Part shown: in pieces, positions 10,747 through 21,650 of the stretch | How positions within the stretch are numbered: position 1 is the first letter of the stretch | Layout of the letters: every line of letters begins with the position of its first letter | NCBI GenBank assembly: GCA_963575745.1 | Contig: CAUYUJ010002766.1 | Coordinates: 25,001-72,500 of the forward strand | Direction of reading: 5' to 3' | Source: Prorocentrum cordatum | Lineage: Eukaryota; Sar; Dinophyceae; Prorocentrales; Prorocentraceae | Length of the DNA stretch: 47,500 nucleotides | Notes under the pieces: model-generated | What the model was told of the DNA's origin: nothing | Seen by the model: only the letters and a program-made list of their open reading frames with translations | The model's database searches: none | Translations under genes and position numbers: made by a program

Positions 10747-11390
10747 TTGAATATTCGGTCTTCGAGGCTCCGTGCAGCTGGGCATGGCCCCGTGGTCAAG
10801 CAGAGTGTGCTGTGGTGCTGTAGGTGCACCCGCTCCTTCTCGAGGAAGGGTCCTCTGTCTGAATTCTTAGGGGGCCACACGCGAACCCTACCCCTACCCC
10901 CCATGATTTCTGAGGGGGAGGGTGGGGTTCACCTCGTTCGGGAGCTCCCGAGCGAAGTGAACCCCACCCTCCCCCTCGGAAATCGTGGGGGGTAGGGGTA
11001 GGGTTCGCGTGTGGCCCCCTAATTCTGGCCCTGTCTGTGCAAGCCTCGTGGAGATTCAGGCCTTTCTACCCGGCTTCTCGCCGATGAGTACCATCCCGAC
11101 CGTGTTGACCCCCCCTTGCTTCTGGGGGCGTTTCGGGGCATCCTTGGGCTGCTGACTGCCATCCGTCCCACACGTTGGAGGTGCTCAGAGGCGTTCTGTT
11201 TTGTGCTAGCTGCGGCTCTTCCTGTGTACACCATCATCGCAACTTAGAGAAGCCTTGTTTACCCCATACCGCTGCTGGTAGTGTGACACTGTCCCGTCTC
11301 CGCCGTGGCCTTACCCCTAAGTCTGGGATGTCTTGGCCTGAGCGATGATGACGGTGAATGATCTGCGGCCAAGCTAGCAAGTGGGACCCG
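10747..11390 (+). pseudogene. Probable LINE C-terminal and 3' region
   Basis: HGPVVKQSVLWCCRCTRSF (about 10788-10842) has the Trp-Cys-x-x-Cys look of the C-terminal Cys motif of dinoflagellate LINEs. It is cut by the palindrome at 10861-11025. The remainder shows short frames with stops. AT-rich sequence begins at about 11390, taken as the end of the element. Confidence 0.4.
10861..11025. repeat. 165-bp near-perfect palindrome (foldback element)
   Basis: The two arms meet with no loop at 10944/10945 (GGGAGCTCCC). They start GAATTCTTAGGGGGCCACAC on the left and end with the complementary GTGTGGCCCCCTAATTC on the right; the main asymmetry is about 3 nt near the tip and a few mismatches (TTTCTGAGG against CTCGGAAAT). 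The heptamer CTGTCTG occurs at 10855-10861 and again at 11031-11037, a possible target-site duplication. It looks like a MITE-like foldback inserted in the LINE tail. Confidence 0.8.
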
Positions 11391-11612
11391 CTCTTTGCAT
11401 AAGAATAATACTCCTAATAAGAATATCGAAACTATCAATAATAATAAGAAGAAAAAGAACAGTTATAATAACAAACTGAGGATAAGAATAAGTAGCATAA
11501 TGATATTCATAATAACACAGGTACCACCGTTCCCAGATGCTCCACAGGTCCCACCTGCTCCACACGTCCCACAGGTCCCACGGGTCCCACAGGTCCCACG
11601 CAGGCCCCACAG
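11391..11612. repeat. AT-rich stretch followed by CCCACAGGT island
   Basis: 11391-11520 is A-rich (AATAATAAG-type). 11535-11612 is a short island of the same 9-mer that forms the 1740-3316 array. Confidence 0.75.
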
Positions 11613-13913
11613 GCCTTGTCCTGGCAGTCTGCTTGCTGGGGTGTGCTTTCGATCGTGGCACTCTTCCTCGATGTCGCCCTCCGGGGGCCGGTTGTCGGGC
11701 CCCGGGGCCCGGGGCCATCGGGGCACGGATCTGGGGCGAAGAGCTACCCCAGGGGAAGTGGAGCAGAACAGATCGTCGGCTGTCCGGGGAGAAAAGGCCG
11801 AGGAGCAGAAGGGAAGCCTGAAGGGCAGGAGGCCAGAAGGGCAAGGGGCCCGGAAGGAACGATTGAGGTCAGCGAGCCCGGCGCCCCAACGCTGGGTGTC
11901 GGGCCGGCACCACGGGGGCGTCGCCATGCCGCACGGAGGAAGCTGTGAGGAGTGAAGGGGATATGCCGCTTCGGCAGGGCCTGTGACCAAAACCTGGCCT
12001 TGGCAGTGCTGTCAAGCAGCGGCGGAATGACCGTCGCGCGGCAGCACTAGATCGGGGGAGGGGGGAAGAGAGGGGGAAGGGAGGAGGGGAAGGGGGAGAG
12101 GGGGGAGGGCCACGCCAAGAGCACATGGGAGGAAAATGGCCCTGTGGCCTGCGGGATGTTCCCAGCGCCTCCACACCATGCTCGGAACAGCTGCACAAGG
12201 GATCCCACTCGGCTCAACCAGGGCTCCGCCGAAGCAACATTGTCCCCGTCCATCGCTCCACACCATCGTCGACTCAGTCCTAGCATTATAGATGTTGGCG
12301 CCACTCAGAACCATGATTCACATAATCATCGCTACCATCGCCGTTGTCGTCATCATCGTACAGTCGTCAGCACGGACACCACCACTAATTCATACGAATT
12401 CCCCTAAGACACACGTGGTTATCATGCCTGGTGTCGGACATACCAAGATCGCCCGTACCATTTTGCGGTTGGCGTTATCCGAATCATTGATTGTGATGTT
12501 TCCTGCGCGCAGAACTCCCGCCTACAGGGCTACTTGCTTTCTCCCCCTTACCGGTGGATAATCTAAATATCTGCCATATAGACTCATCATAGCGCACTGT
12601 GCTGAGACGTTCGGTACTGTGCCGATGCCTCGGCGAGCATCAACTTCGAGGTTTCCCTCAGAGCAGCGAAAGCCCACGCTGGCAGAACGACTGGAGGTAG
12701 AATGTCCTCAGCCTCGTGGCGAGCTGTCACGAATGCGTCACTCACGAACAGAAACGAGCAGGACAAAAGGCACATTCCACATGTGGCCGGTGATGGGTGG
12801 TAGGTGGGTGGTAGATGGCTGGGTTCTGGGCCCGATCGGGCACGGAGGGGGTAGTGTAGGGAATCGAACTCTATACACCGACGCTTCTCCCGGCCGCGCG
12901 TTGGAATTTGCACTGGAGAGCGGATCCTGGTGTATACGGAACCCTGGTGTATACATGTTTCGTTGTTTTCGCGGGACATCGAGGAAAAAAAGTATACACC
13001 ACACCACCCCAGCGTCGTCCTCGACCCTCAAGACGTCCTGGGATTGAAAAACAGCCCGCCACTGGTAATGTATATGTTCCAGTTTCCGATAGTGGGCGGA
13101 GAGGTTGCGAAGGCGGGTGAGGTAGCAGAAATAATATTGAATCCTGCCGTGAGAAAAGAGACCCACCCAGAACCGCCAGCTCGTACACGAGCCAGTCTCC
13201 AGTGGCAGCAACAGTGTAGCAGTGATGTAGAACAACAGATGGAGCAGTCGTAGTCGCGGTCGTCTTTGTCGTTGTCTGACGCGCTGCGCGTGGAGCCCAA
13301 AACTAAAATCAACGAACGAGCAGCATTAATCGGCTGACGGCGCAGGGAGTCCACGTCAACTAATCCAGCAGTGCTTTCCACCCGGAGGGGGGAGGGGGGA
13401 AAGCCTGAACATTCACAGCCTCTGTTTACACACACGTCCCACGACCCTGAATGACCTGATTTCCAAGATACCTCTCTGCTAAGTGGACTGATGCGTGGGG
13501 TGTAGTTCGGCGGTGCCAAAAATGGATATACCCACAAAAACACACAGCTTGCCTGACACGGGTCACCAGCGATCATTGCGCACTAATGAGATGGCAACTC
13601 AGCGTCACAACCGCCGTCATCGCTCCCGCGAATGCCATGGTCATTTTGCAAGGGAAAGCTTCCTATCGCCACTCCAACCATTCTTCCTCCGATTGCTCAA
13701 CCTGGCTCGTCGTCCGCGTCCCCTCCCCGCCGGGGGGGTGAGAAGTATGTGCGCGCGGCTGCTGCTAATGCGCCATTTGCCTAGAGTTCCCTGGCGAGCC
13801 AAATGCCATAAGCAATTGCAGCCGTCTGATGGTTCCGATGTTGAGGTGTTGAGGTGTCTCGCACAAGAACTATCAATGGGAAGGAGAGCACTAGTTTCTC
13901 ACACAGGGAAAAA
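11613..13913. other. No supported gene
   Basis: Mixed-composition sequence with short frames on both strands and no recognisable domain. It holds a G-rich run at 12050-12112, a run of ATCATCG-like triplets near 12290-12360, and GGTGTATAC at 12930 and 12948 with its inverse GTATACACC at 12992. I see no spliced-leader relic, RNA gene or repeat family here. Confidence 0.5.
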
Positions 13914-13992
13914 GAGAGAGGGGGAGGGAGGGAGAGAGAGAGAGAGAGAGAAACAACAACAACAAAAGAGAGAGAGAGAGAGAGGGAGAGAA
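13914..13992. repeat. GA dinucleotide repeat
   Basis: (GA)n interrupted by GGGAGGGA and an AACAACAACAAC stretch. Confidence 0.9.
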
Positions 13993-14385
13993 CACAAAAA
14001 ACATGTAAACGAGGCAGGGAGAGAACAACGGCAGCGAAGAAAAGCAAAGCGAGCGATCACGAACATGAGCAAGAATGCTGACATTGCGAGTACTGTTTTC
14101 GCGGCAGGAGCATGAGGGAGGCACCCAATGTATCTAACCACGGCGACTGGGCTGGCCCGGAAACGCGGAACCGAATAGCTGCCACAGGTGGTTGGGAAAC
14201 ACGGCACCAGCGAACCTGCTGTAGACATGCCTATGCAGCGAAACATGAACTGTGAGATGTATCGGGGTGCACTGCACGTATGCATCCTGAGCGAGTCTCA
14301 CGGCTAGCGATATCGCGCGCGAGGTCCAAGTGCCCCATGCACTCAAACCACCACCACGCCTCGACGCCGCCGGCACCGATCCTCC
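13993..14385. other. No supported gene
   Basis: Non-repetitive sequence between microsatellites. Only short frames are present and no motif is recognised. Confidence 0.45.
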
Positions 14386-15005
14386 CCGTCCTGCTCCTCC
14401 TCCTCCTCCTCCTCCTCATGTTCCTCCTCCTCCTCCTCGTCCTTCTCCTCATCATCATCACCATCACCATCACCATTACATTCACCATCATCATCATCAT
14501 CATCATCCTCCTCCTCCTCATCATCATCATCATCATCAGCATCAGCATCGACATCATCATCATCATCATCATCATCATCACCAGCATCATCATCAACAAC
14601 ATCGGCATCAGCATCAGCATCATCGTCAGCATCAGCAACAGGAACTTCATCATTACCATCATGAACCGTCATCATGATCAGCATCACCAGCATCATCGTC
14701 ATCATCAGCACCACCAAGCACAATCAGCATCAGCAGCATCATCATCAGCAGCATCATCATCAAAAGCAGCAGCATAATCGCCAGAGCCGTCATCGCAATC
14801 AGCATTATAGTCATCATCATCAGCAGCATCATCATCGCCAGAATCACCTTCATCATCACCATGATCACCATCATCATCAGAATCACAATCACCATCATTA
14901 TCATCAGAACCAGCAGCAGCAGCATCCGCATCATCATCATCACCAACAGCAACGGAATCACCATCAGCATAATCACCAGCAGCAGCAACATCAGCATCAT
15001 CCCCC
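14386..15005. repeat. CTC then CAT/CAG/CAC compound microsatellite
   Basis: Begins with (CTC)n, then passes into interspersed CAT, CAC and CAG triplets to about 15005. The long frames on both strands (His strings, Met/Asp strings) follow from the triplet period. Confidence 0.9.
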
Positions 15006-15302
15006 GCCGCAGCCGCCCCTCTCCGTCCGCGCTACCATAGCCCTCTCCTTTTGCCGCGCGCCAAGCCATGTGCGAGAGCGCCCGGATAGGAGCGGGCAAT
15101 GCGCATTGGCGCTGCCGGGAGCCAGCTCCCTGGATCTCCAACGGTATGAGTTCTTCACTGGCGCTGTTACTCGACTTCGGCCTATCGGGCCATGGGACGG
15201 TCAAAAGCGGATCTGGGACGAAACACTACCCGTGGGGAAAGGGTCGGGACCTCACTGGGGCCACGCACTAATATATTTATTTTATTTTATTTGTTTGTTT
15301 TA

Positions 15303-15333
<31 letters not shown>
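15006..15333 (+). other. Short unique segment ending in a 30-nt poly(A)
   Basis: About 300 bp of non-repetitive sequence runs into ATATATTTATTTTATTTT and then 30 consecutive A at 15304-15333. This could be the 3' end of a retroposed transcript or SINE, but no box A/B, spliced leader or ORF was recognised in it. A 30-ish-nt phrase GGATCTGGG(G/A)CGAA with following CTACCC and GGGGAA also occurs near 11729, hinting at a dispersed family. Simple slippage is an alternative. Confidence 0.35.
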
Positions 15334-15338
<5 letters not shown>

Positions 15339-15411
15339 CTCCTCACTACGACTGGCTGGCTGGCCTCGCGAGTAGTTTCGCGGCGTCCAAGTGCCTCCTC
15401 GTTCCTCCTCG

Positions 15412-15517
15412 TTCCTCCTCCTCCTCCTCCTCCTCCTCCTCCTCCTCCTCCTCCTCCTCCTCCTCCTCCTCCTCCTCCTCCTCCTCCTCCTCCTCCTCCT
15501 CCTCCTCCTCCTCCTCT
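15412..15517. repeat. Pure (CTC)n microsatellite
   Basis: Over 100 bp of uninterrupted CTC triplets, followed by AT-rich (TATTACTATT-like) sequence to about 15720. Confidence 0.95.
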
Positions 15518-15725
15518 TAGTCTTAGTACTATTCGTAGTAGTATACGTCTTATTACTATTCGTCGAAGTGTTATTGCTATTCGCATTGGTAGTAGCATTG
15601 TTATTTTGTTGGTTATATGAGTATTGATATTGATGTTATTGCTTGTTGTTATTCTTACTCCTCTCAATATTACTGTTGTTTGTTGACACTAGTAGCAGTG
15701 TTCGTGTTAGTATTATGAGCCTGCA

Positions 15726-15981
<256 letters not shown>

Positions 15982-16039
15982 TATGTTATGTTCGTTTTCC
16001 CTTTCTTCCTGTTTTTCTTATTAGTGTAGTTTGTGTTGT

Positions 16040-16930
16040 TCGTCCTCCTCCTGCTCCTCGTCCTCCGTCTCCTCCTCATCATAATTCCTCCGTCTCCTCC
16101 TCTCTCTCTCCTCCTAGTCTTCCTCCTCCTCATCATCATCAGCAGCAGCATCAGCATACTCGTCATCATCACCAGCAGCACAGCATCATCAGCATCATCA
16201 TCAGCAGCATCATCCTCAGCATCACCAGCATCATCAGCATCATCCAAATCAGCAGCATATTCAGCATCAGCATCACCGCATGCATCATCCGCATCACCAT
16301 AATCAGCATCAGCAACAGCAGCAGCATCATCAGCACCATCATATGCATCATCAGCAACATCAGCATCAGCATCAGCATCATCACCATCGTCATCATCATC
16401 AGCAAGATCATCATCATCAGCAGCTGCATCATCATCCTCATCATCATCCTCATCATCATCAGCAGCATCATCATCAACAGCACCATCATCATCATCATCA
16501 TCATCAACATCATCATCATCATCGTCATCATCGTCATCATCATGATAATCAGCTTCAGCATCATCAGCTGCATCGTCATCGAACGACCATCAGCATGCCC
16601 ATGCTCATCCTCATAATCATCATCATCGTCATCCGCATCATCGTCATCATCATCACCGTCATCATCAGCAGCAGCATCAGCATCGCCGTCATCATCATCA
16701 CCATCAACAGTATCATCGTCATCATCATCACCATCATCATCATAATTATCACCACCATCATCAGAATCATCACGATCGCCATCATCAGCAGCATCATCAA
16801 CATCTTCATCATCATAGTCATGATCATCAGCAGCATCAGCGTCATAATCATTATCAGCATCAGCATCACCATCTTCATCATCGTCGTCATCATCGTCGTC
16901 ATCGTCATTATCATCATTATCCTCTTCCTC
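16040..16930. repeat. CTC and CAT/CAG compound microsatellite
   Basis: About 0.9 kb of CTC passing into CATCAT, CAGCAT and CGTCAT triplets. Same type as 14386-15005. Confidence 0.9.
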
Positions 16931-17198
16931 CTCCTTCCTGGGTTCCCGCCAAGCCAGCAGCGAGCACCGGCAGGATGAGCTGCAATTGACGTCTGAGCTC
17001 CTCCGCGGCGCCGTCGAACTCCGCGCTACCTGCCTCCAGCTCGACTGCCGCTAACTGCCCGTGAGCCTCAGCCAGCTTGGCCTTCACCTGCACAACCTCG
17101 GCGCGTGCTGAGGACAGACCGAGATCAGCAGCTTCGCAAGCCCGCCTTCGCGCGGCAGAGCGCTGCGCCCTCGAGCGACGAAATACTTCGGGTACCAT
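16917..17198 (-). CDS. Short coiled-coil ORF behind a spliced-leader relic
   Basis: Ninety-three codons from ATG at 17196-17198 to a stop at 16917. The start is the first Met after the spliced-leader relic, 108 nt downstream of it. The product begins MVPEVFRRSRAQRSAARR (basic) and then forms an Ala/Glu/Leu-rich helix with heptad spacing, followed by a hydrophobic LILPVLAAGLAG and a Gly-rich end at the edge of the CAT array. The same frame is open back through the leader (the leader itself reads VAILAP). No domain is recognised. It may be the 5' part of a retroposed cDNA truncated by microsatellite expansion. Confidence 0.35.
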   Translation of the reverse strand: MVPEVFRRSRAQRSAARRRACEAADLGLSSARAEVVQVKAKLAEAHGQLAAVELEAGSAEFDGAAEELRRQLQLILPVLAAGLAGTQEGGGRG

Positions 17199-17305
17199 CT
17201 TGAAGAACACGAACAAAGAAGCGGCCAGCTCCAGTAGCTCCAGCCGAGGGAAGCATCGCCATGCCAGCTTGAGCAATGGGGCTGTCGCACACTGCTGTGC
17301 GATTG

Positions 17306-17323
17306 GAGCCAAAATGGCTACGG
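17306..17323 (-). other. Relict dinoflagellate spliced-leader sequence
   Basis: On the minus strand this reads CCGTAGCCATTTTGGCTC, identical to the first 18 nt of the 21-nt dinoflagellate spliced leader; the last three positions read CAA instead of AAG. An 18-nt exact match is not expected by chance in 47.5 kb. It marks the 5' end of a trans-spliced mRNA that was copied back into the genome. A CTC/GAG array abuts its upstream side. Confidence 0.85.
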
Positions 17324-17703
17324 AGACCTCCTCCTCCTCCTCCTTCTCCTCCTCTTGTTTGTTTCTTTTCCAGGACCGCCTCGTCCTGATGTTCCTCGTC
17401 ATCCTCCTCCCTTCCCTCACCTCGTTCCCGATGAACTGAGATTGACACGCTGTTTGTCCCAAGAGGGGCGATCGTCATGGCACTGGGCACGAGATCCTGC
17501 CAGCCCTCAGTGGACAGACAAGGCGTGGCACGCATTCGAAGCCACGAGGAAAGTAGCGCGCAGGCAAAGACGCCTGGCACCAAAGCGAGCGCTCGCATAT
17601 CTACGCGTGCACGGACGCGTACATGCCCACTTGCAAAGCGAACACGAATATGTTCCCAGAACAGCTTTCACTCCGAGGGCCTTTCACTTATGCGGGATTT
17701 CGT
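17324..17703. other. No supported gene
   Basis: A CTC-rich run (17327-17360) is followed by mixed sequence with short frames. Nothing is recognised. Confidence 0.45.
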
Positions 17704-17965
17704 TGTTGCGATTTCATGGTCGCGCCCCATCGGGCTTCAGGTCCCCCTAGCCCTGGCTGTTGCGATTCCCTGGTCGCCGTCCACGGGGTCCTGGGCCTCG
17801 CTGGCCCAGGCTGTTGCGATTTCCTGGTCGCCGTCCACGGGGTCCTGGGCCTCGCTGGCCCTGGCTGATGCGACTTCCTGGCCATAGCCCACGAGGTCCT
17901 GGGCCCTGCTGGCCCTGGCTATTCCGATCGCCTGCTCTCCGCCCACGGGATCCGAGTCTCTTTTA
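17704..17965. repeat. Five 54-bp tandem units
   Basis: Units start at 17704, 17758, 17812, 17866 and 17920 with TGTTGCGAT or a variant and run through TCCTGGTCGCCGTCCACGGG and GTCCTGGGCC. Units 2 and 3 are nearly identical, the outer ones diverged. The 18-codon period leaves frames open on both strands. Confidence 0.85.
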
Positions 17966-18603
17966 CGAAGAACTTACTGCTTGGGGTCCGCGCTAGCCAT
18001 CGTACATGCGCAATGTCGAGCACGTGTATGTTCGCAACTGCTCTTGGCAGCTGTGGGCGTGGCCTGGCCCCCCCTGCAATGCTGCACGCAGCACTCCCTG
18101 TGAAACAAGAGGCGCCCCACATGAAGAGGTCACCATTCCAACCTTGTGTCTTCACACAAGCGAGGTCCGCGCGACGCGCTTGATGTTGCGCGCATCGGCC
18201 ACCCACTGCGAAGCCCGCACCTGTTCCTGAAACTGAGTGCCACATGCGAGGCGCTAGAACCTGCGAGCACAAATTGCTCGGCGACCATAATGTCTGCGCC
18301 AAGAGACAGAGACTGTAAATGGTACCGCTCGCGAATCGATGCCAGATGTACAAATACTAGCATGTCACCATCATGCTCGCTGGACCGCCAGCCAAAAGCC
18401 AAAGAAGCAAAAAACGCTAGTCGGCTCTGGGACGCACCAACGAGAAACTCCGAGAAGATAAAACCACACGACAGGATCGGGCAGCGTGCGACGAAAAGCT
18501 CATCCCAAATAGATCAACTGAAAAACAAACGCATCAGCCATATCCGCCATCGTGCCGAGAGGCACAAAGTGGGGTGCTCTAAGGTGTCGTCGAATTCTCT
18601 ACT
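17966..18603. other. No supported gene
   Basis: Unique sequence without recognised coding, RNA or repeat features on either strand. Confidence 0.45.
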
Positions 18604-19834
18604 TCAGGTTTCTAAAAGAAAGCTACGTCCGTGTCCCAGGCCCCGAAATTCCTGGGAATCCTCAGCGCTCGCCGGCGTTCCTGGGGTCCCTTGGGCTCCG
18701 CCAGGGCTCCCCGCGTGACGTTTCCCGAGGCCTCGGGAGCGCGGCGGGGAGTCCACACCTCCCACGGTGCCACAAGGTGGTCGCAAGGGGCCGCCCTGGG
18801 GGCCGTTGGGGGCCCCTGGACTGCCCGGGATGCTCCCGGGGCCGGCCCGACAAGCCAACATGACAAGCAAAGCAAAAGCAAGCAGCGTACCGCCGTGTCT
18901 GCATTCGGAAAGTCCAGGACGGCCCAGGAGGCCTCCATGAGGGTTTTGACAAGATACCCCGATCGAGGCCCCCAAGAGGGGCCTAAGAGGCCCCCCAAGA
19001 GAGGCCCAAGAAGGAAAAATCGGAAGGGCCTTGGACCCACATCCCATCAAGGCCCCCGAGACAGCCACCAGGCCACCAAGAGGCCCCCAAAGAGGCCTCC
19101 AACAAACCCCAGTGTGCCTTCCAAGTGGCCGCATGAGGCCTCTAGGAAGCCCATCAGTCCACGACCCAGGCTCGGTGGCGAAGGCCACTAGATCCGCCGC
19201 CCCTGTTGCTTGCGAGCGGGGCTGTTGGCATGCAAATTTCCCAATGTGGTCTCGGCCGATCCCGACGGCCACCTGTGCGAACCCCCTCCCGCGGGCGTTC
19301 TCGCCCAAGACAGCTCCAAGAGGGCCGCCAAGATCGCCCAGATAGCCCAGGATGGCCTCCAAGACGGTCACAAGACGCAAGACGCCTCCAGCACGACCAC
19401 TACGGCTCCATGAGGGCCCAAGCTGCGACCAAGACGGCCCAATACGGTTCCAAACGTCCAAGGTGCCCCCCTGACGGCCCAAGAGACAACCAAGACGCTC
19501 CAAGAGGACATCCAGGAGGCCAAACTCATTAATTCGCCATAGACTGCCTGAGAGGCCTCCAAGATAGCCTCGAAATAGCCCCAGCAGCCCCCAAGAAGGC
19601 CTCAACATGGGCCACAAAGGCCCCAAGACGGCCCAGAAGGCCCCAACGACGGCTCCAAGAGGGCCCCAGGGCGGCTCCAGAGACCTCCAAGATGGCCCTA
19701 AAGCACTCCAAGAGGGCCCCCAAACTGTCCAGGCCCCCAGGGCTGCCTCCAAAGGCCGAGAGGGCCCCCAGAGGCCTACAAAGCCCCCCAAAAAAGGCCC
19801 CAAGAGGCCTTCAAGAGGCCTCCTTGTCCTGTGC
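18604..19834. repeat. Degenerate CCAAGA-GGCC repeat region
   Basis: Short variable phrases of the type GGCCCCAAGAGGCC, CCAAGACGGCCC and CCTCCAAGA recur without fixed spacing. The long minus-strand frame through it reads as endless Gly-Pro-Ser-Trp/Leu-Gly combinations and lacks any domain, so I do not call it a gene. The same family appears at 45530-45850. Confidence 0.65.
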
Positions 19835-19960
19835 CTCCTCCTCCTTCTCCTCCTCTTCCTCCTCCTCCTCCTCCTCCTCCTCCTCCTCCTCCTCCTCCTC
19901 CTCATCATCATCATCATCATCATCCTCCTTCTCATCCTCCTCCTTCTCCTCGTCGCCCTC
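19835..19960. repeat. CTC then CAT microsatellite
   Basis: (CTC)n with TTC interruptions, then (CAT)n, then CTC again. Confidence 0.9.
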
Positions 19961-20097
19961 TTCTTCAGTTCCTTTTCCTTACTCTTCCTTATGAATAACT
20001 TCCCCCTGTCGCACCCCGAAGCCGATCGAAAAGGCGGGCCAGGGGGTTCGCCTGAGATTTTCTCACCATCTATGATCCTGAAATCTGAAACTTGCAA

Positions 20098-20300
20098 CAG
20101 CTTCACGGATGGAGGGCGGTCCGCTGTCAAAGTGTGACTCTCGCCGAAGCGCCACGCACATTCGTCCGAAAAATGTGCAAGAGCTTCACGGATGGAGGGC
20201 GGCCCGCTTTCACAATGTGGCTCTCGCCTCTGCGCCATGCACACTCGTCGTCAACTTTGGCAAGAGCTATACGGATGGAGCGGGGTCCTTTTCAAAATTA
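20098..20300. repeat. 83-bp tandem repeat, about 2.5 copies
   Basis: AGCTTCACGGATGGAGGGCGG starts at about 20099 and again at 20182, with a diverged third copy at 20265 (AGCTATACGGATGGAG). Each copy contains a CTCTCGCC...GCGCCAYGCACA segment. A related piece lies at 21800-21850. Confidence 0.8.
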
Positions 20301-20434
20301 CCTAACAGCTTTTGCTGATAGGTTTCTAGTGGACTCAAAAGAGAGCAGCAAATGACTCCACAGGGGGGTCGGGGCGGCATCCGGGGAGCTGTGTCCGAAC
20401 TCGTGTCCGAACTCGTTTTTCGCAAACAGTCACA

Positions 20435-20703
20435 CACTTCGTGCTCTTCGAGTTCCCAGAACTCCATTCCCGGGCCACATTTTGAATGCCCGGAGCCAAC
20501 TGTAGGCCACTTCGTGCTCTTCGAGTGCCCAGAACTCCATTCCCGGGCCACATTTTGAATGCCCGGAGCCAACTGTAGGCCACTTCGTGCTCTTCGAGTG
20601 CCCAGAACTCCATTCCCGGGCCACATTTTGAATGCCCGGAGCCAACTGTAGGCCACTTCGTGCTCTTCGAGTTCCCAGAACTCCATTCCCGGGCCACATT
20701 TTG
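20435..20703. repeat. 73-bp tandem repeat, about 3.7 copies
   Basis: CACTTCGTGCTCTTCGAG begins units at 20435, 20508, 20581 and 20654, each followed by CCCAGAACTCCATTCCCGGG and CCACATTTTGAATG. Copies are nearly identical, so the array is young. Confidence 0.9.
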
Positions 20704-20704
20704 A

Positions 20705-21650
20705 TGCTGACGCAGAGGCTGAGAATGGTGATGCTGATGCTGAGGCTGAGGCTGAGGCAGGCAGGCTGAGGCTGATGAGGCTGAGGCAGGCTGAGGCTGA
20801 GGCCGAGGCTGAAGGCAGGCTGAGGCAGACGCTGAGGCAGGCTGAGGCTGAGGCAGGCTGAGGCTGAGGCTGAGGCTGAGGCAGGCTGATGCTGAGGCAG
20901 GCTGAGGCTGAGGCTGAGGCTGAAGGCAGACTGAGGCTGAGGCAGGCTGAGGCAGACGCTGAGGCAGGCTGATGCTGAGGCAGGCTGAGGCTGAGGCTGA
21001 GGCTGAGGCGGATGCAGGCTGATGCTGAGGCAGGCTGAGGCACAGAGGCTGAGGCTGAAGGCAGACTGAGGCTGAGGCTGAAGCAGGCTGAGGCTGAGGC
21101 TGAGGCAGGCTGAGGCTGAGGCTGAGGCAGGCTGATGCTGAGGCAGGCTGAGGCTGAGGCTGAGGCTGAGGCTGAGGCAGGCTGAGGCTGAGGCCGAGGC
21201 TGAAGGCAGACTGAGGCTGAGGCTGAAGCAGGCTGAGGCTGAGGCTGAGGCAGGCTGAGGCTGAGGCTGAGGCTGAGGCTGAGGCTGAGGCTGAGGCTGA
21301 GGCTGAGGCTGAGGCTGAGGCTGAGGCTGAGGCAGGCTGATGCTGAGGCAGGCTGAGGCTGAGGCTGAGGCTGAGGGCTGAGGCTGAGGCAGGCTGAGGC
21401 TGAGGCCGAGGCTGAAGGCAGGCTGAGGCAGAGCTGAGGCAGGCTGAGGCTGAGGCTGAGGCAGGCTGAGGCTGAGGCTGAAGCAGGCTGATACTGAGGC
21501 AGGCCGAGGCTGAGGCAGGCTGAGGCACAGAGGCTGAGGCTGAAGGCAGACTGAGGCTGAGGCTGAAGCAGGCTGAGGCTGAGGCTGAGGCAGGCTGAGG
21601 CTGAGGCTGAGGCAGGCTGATACTGAGGCAGGCTGAGGCTGTGACTGCGA
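20705..21650. repeat. GAGGCT hexamer array with higher-order GCAGGCTGA spacing
   Basis: About 950 bp of GAGGCT with regular interruptions GAGGCAGGCTGA, GATGCTGAGGCA and GAAGGCAGACTGA, giving a higher-order pattern. On the minus strand it reads as Ser-Ala/Leu-Pro-Gln strings; this is a product of the period. Confidence 0.9.

Larger units (their letters stand above)
3318..11390 (+). mobile_element. Decayed LINE-type (non-LTR) retrotransposon
   Basis: Fragments of an endonuclease, reverse transcriptase, CCHC knuckle and RNase H occur in the order expected for a LINE with an AP-type endonuclease, all on the + strand but scattered over three frames with several stops. The 5' limit is placed at the spliced-leader relic and the 3' limit where the sequence turns AT-rich at about 11390; both are estimates. 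The copy is split by repeat arrays at about 5890-7390 and by a GGA array and a palindrome near 10.6-11.0 kb. It cannot encode a working protein. Protein phrases such as GDWN, IDYVLVS, AKVFDSVN and YSDCQ identify the domains. Confidence 0.75.

Noticed and set aside
18604-20244. 546-residue minus-strand ORF
   Set aside because: Composed of low-complexity Gly-Pro-Ser-Trp strings and runs into CTC/GAG microsatellite; no domain.
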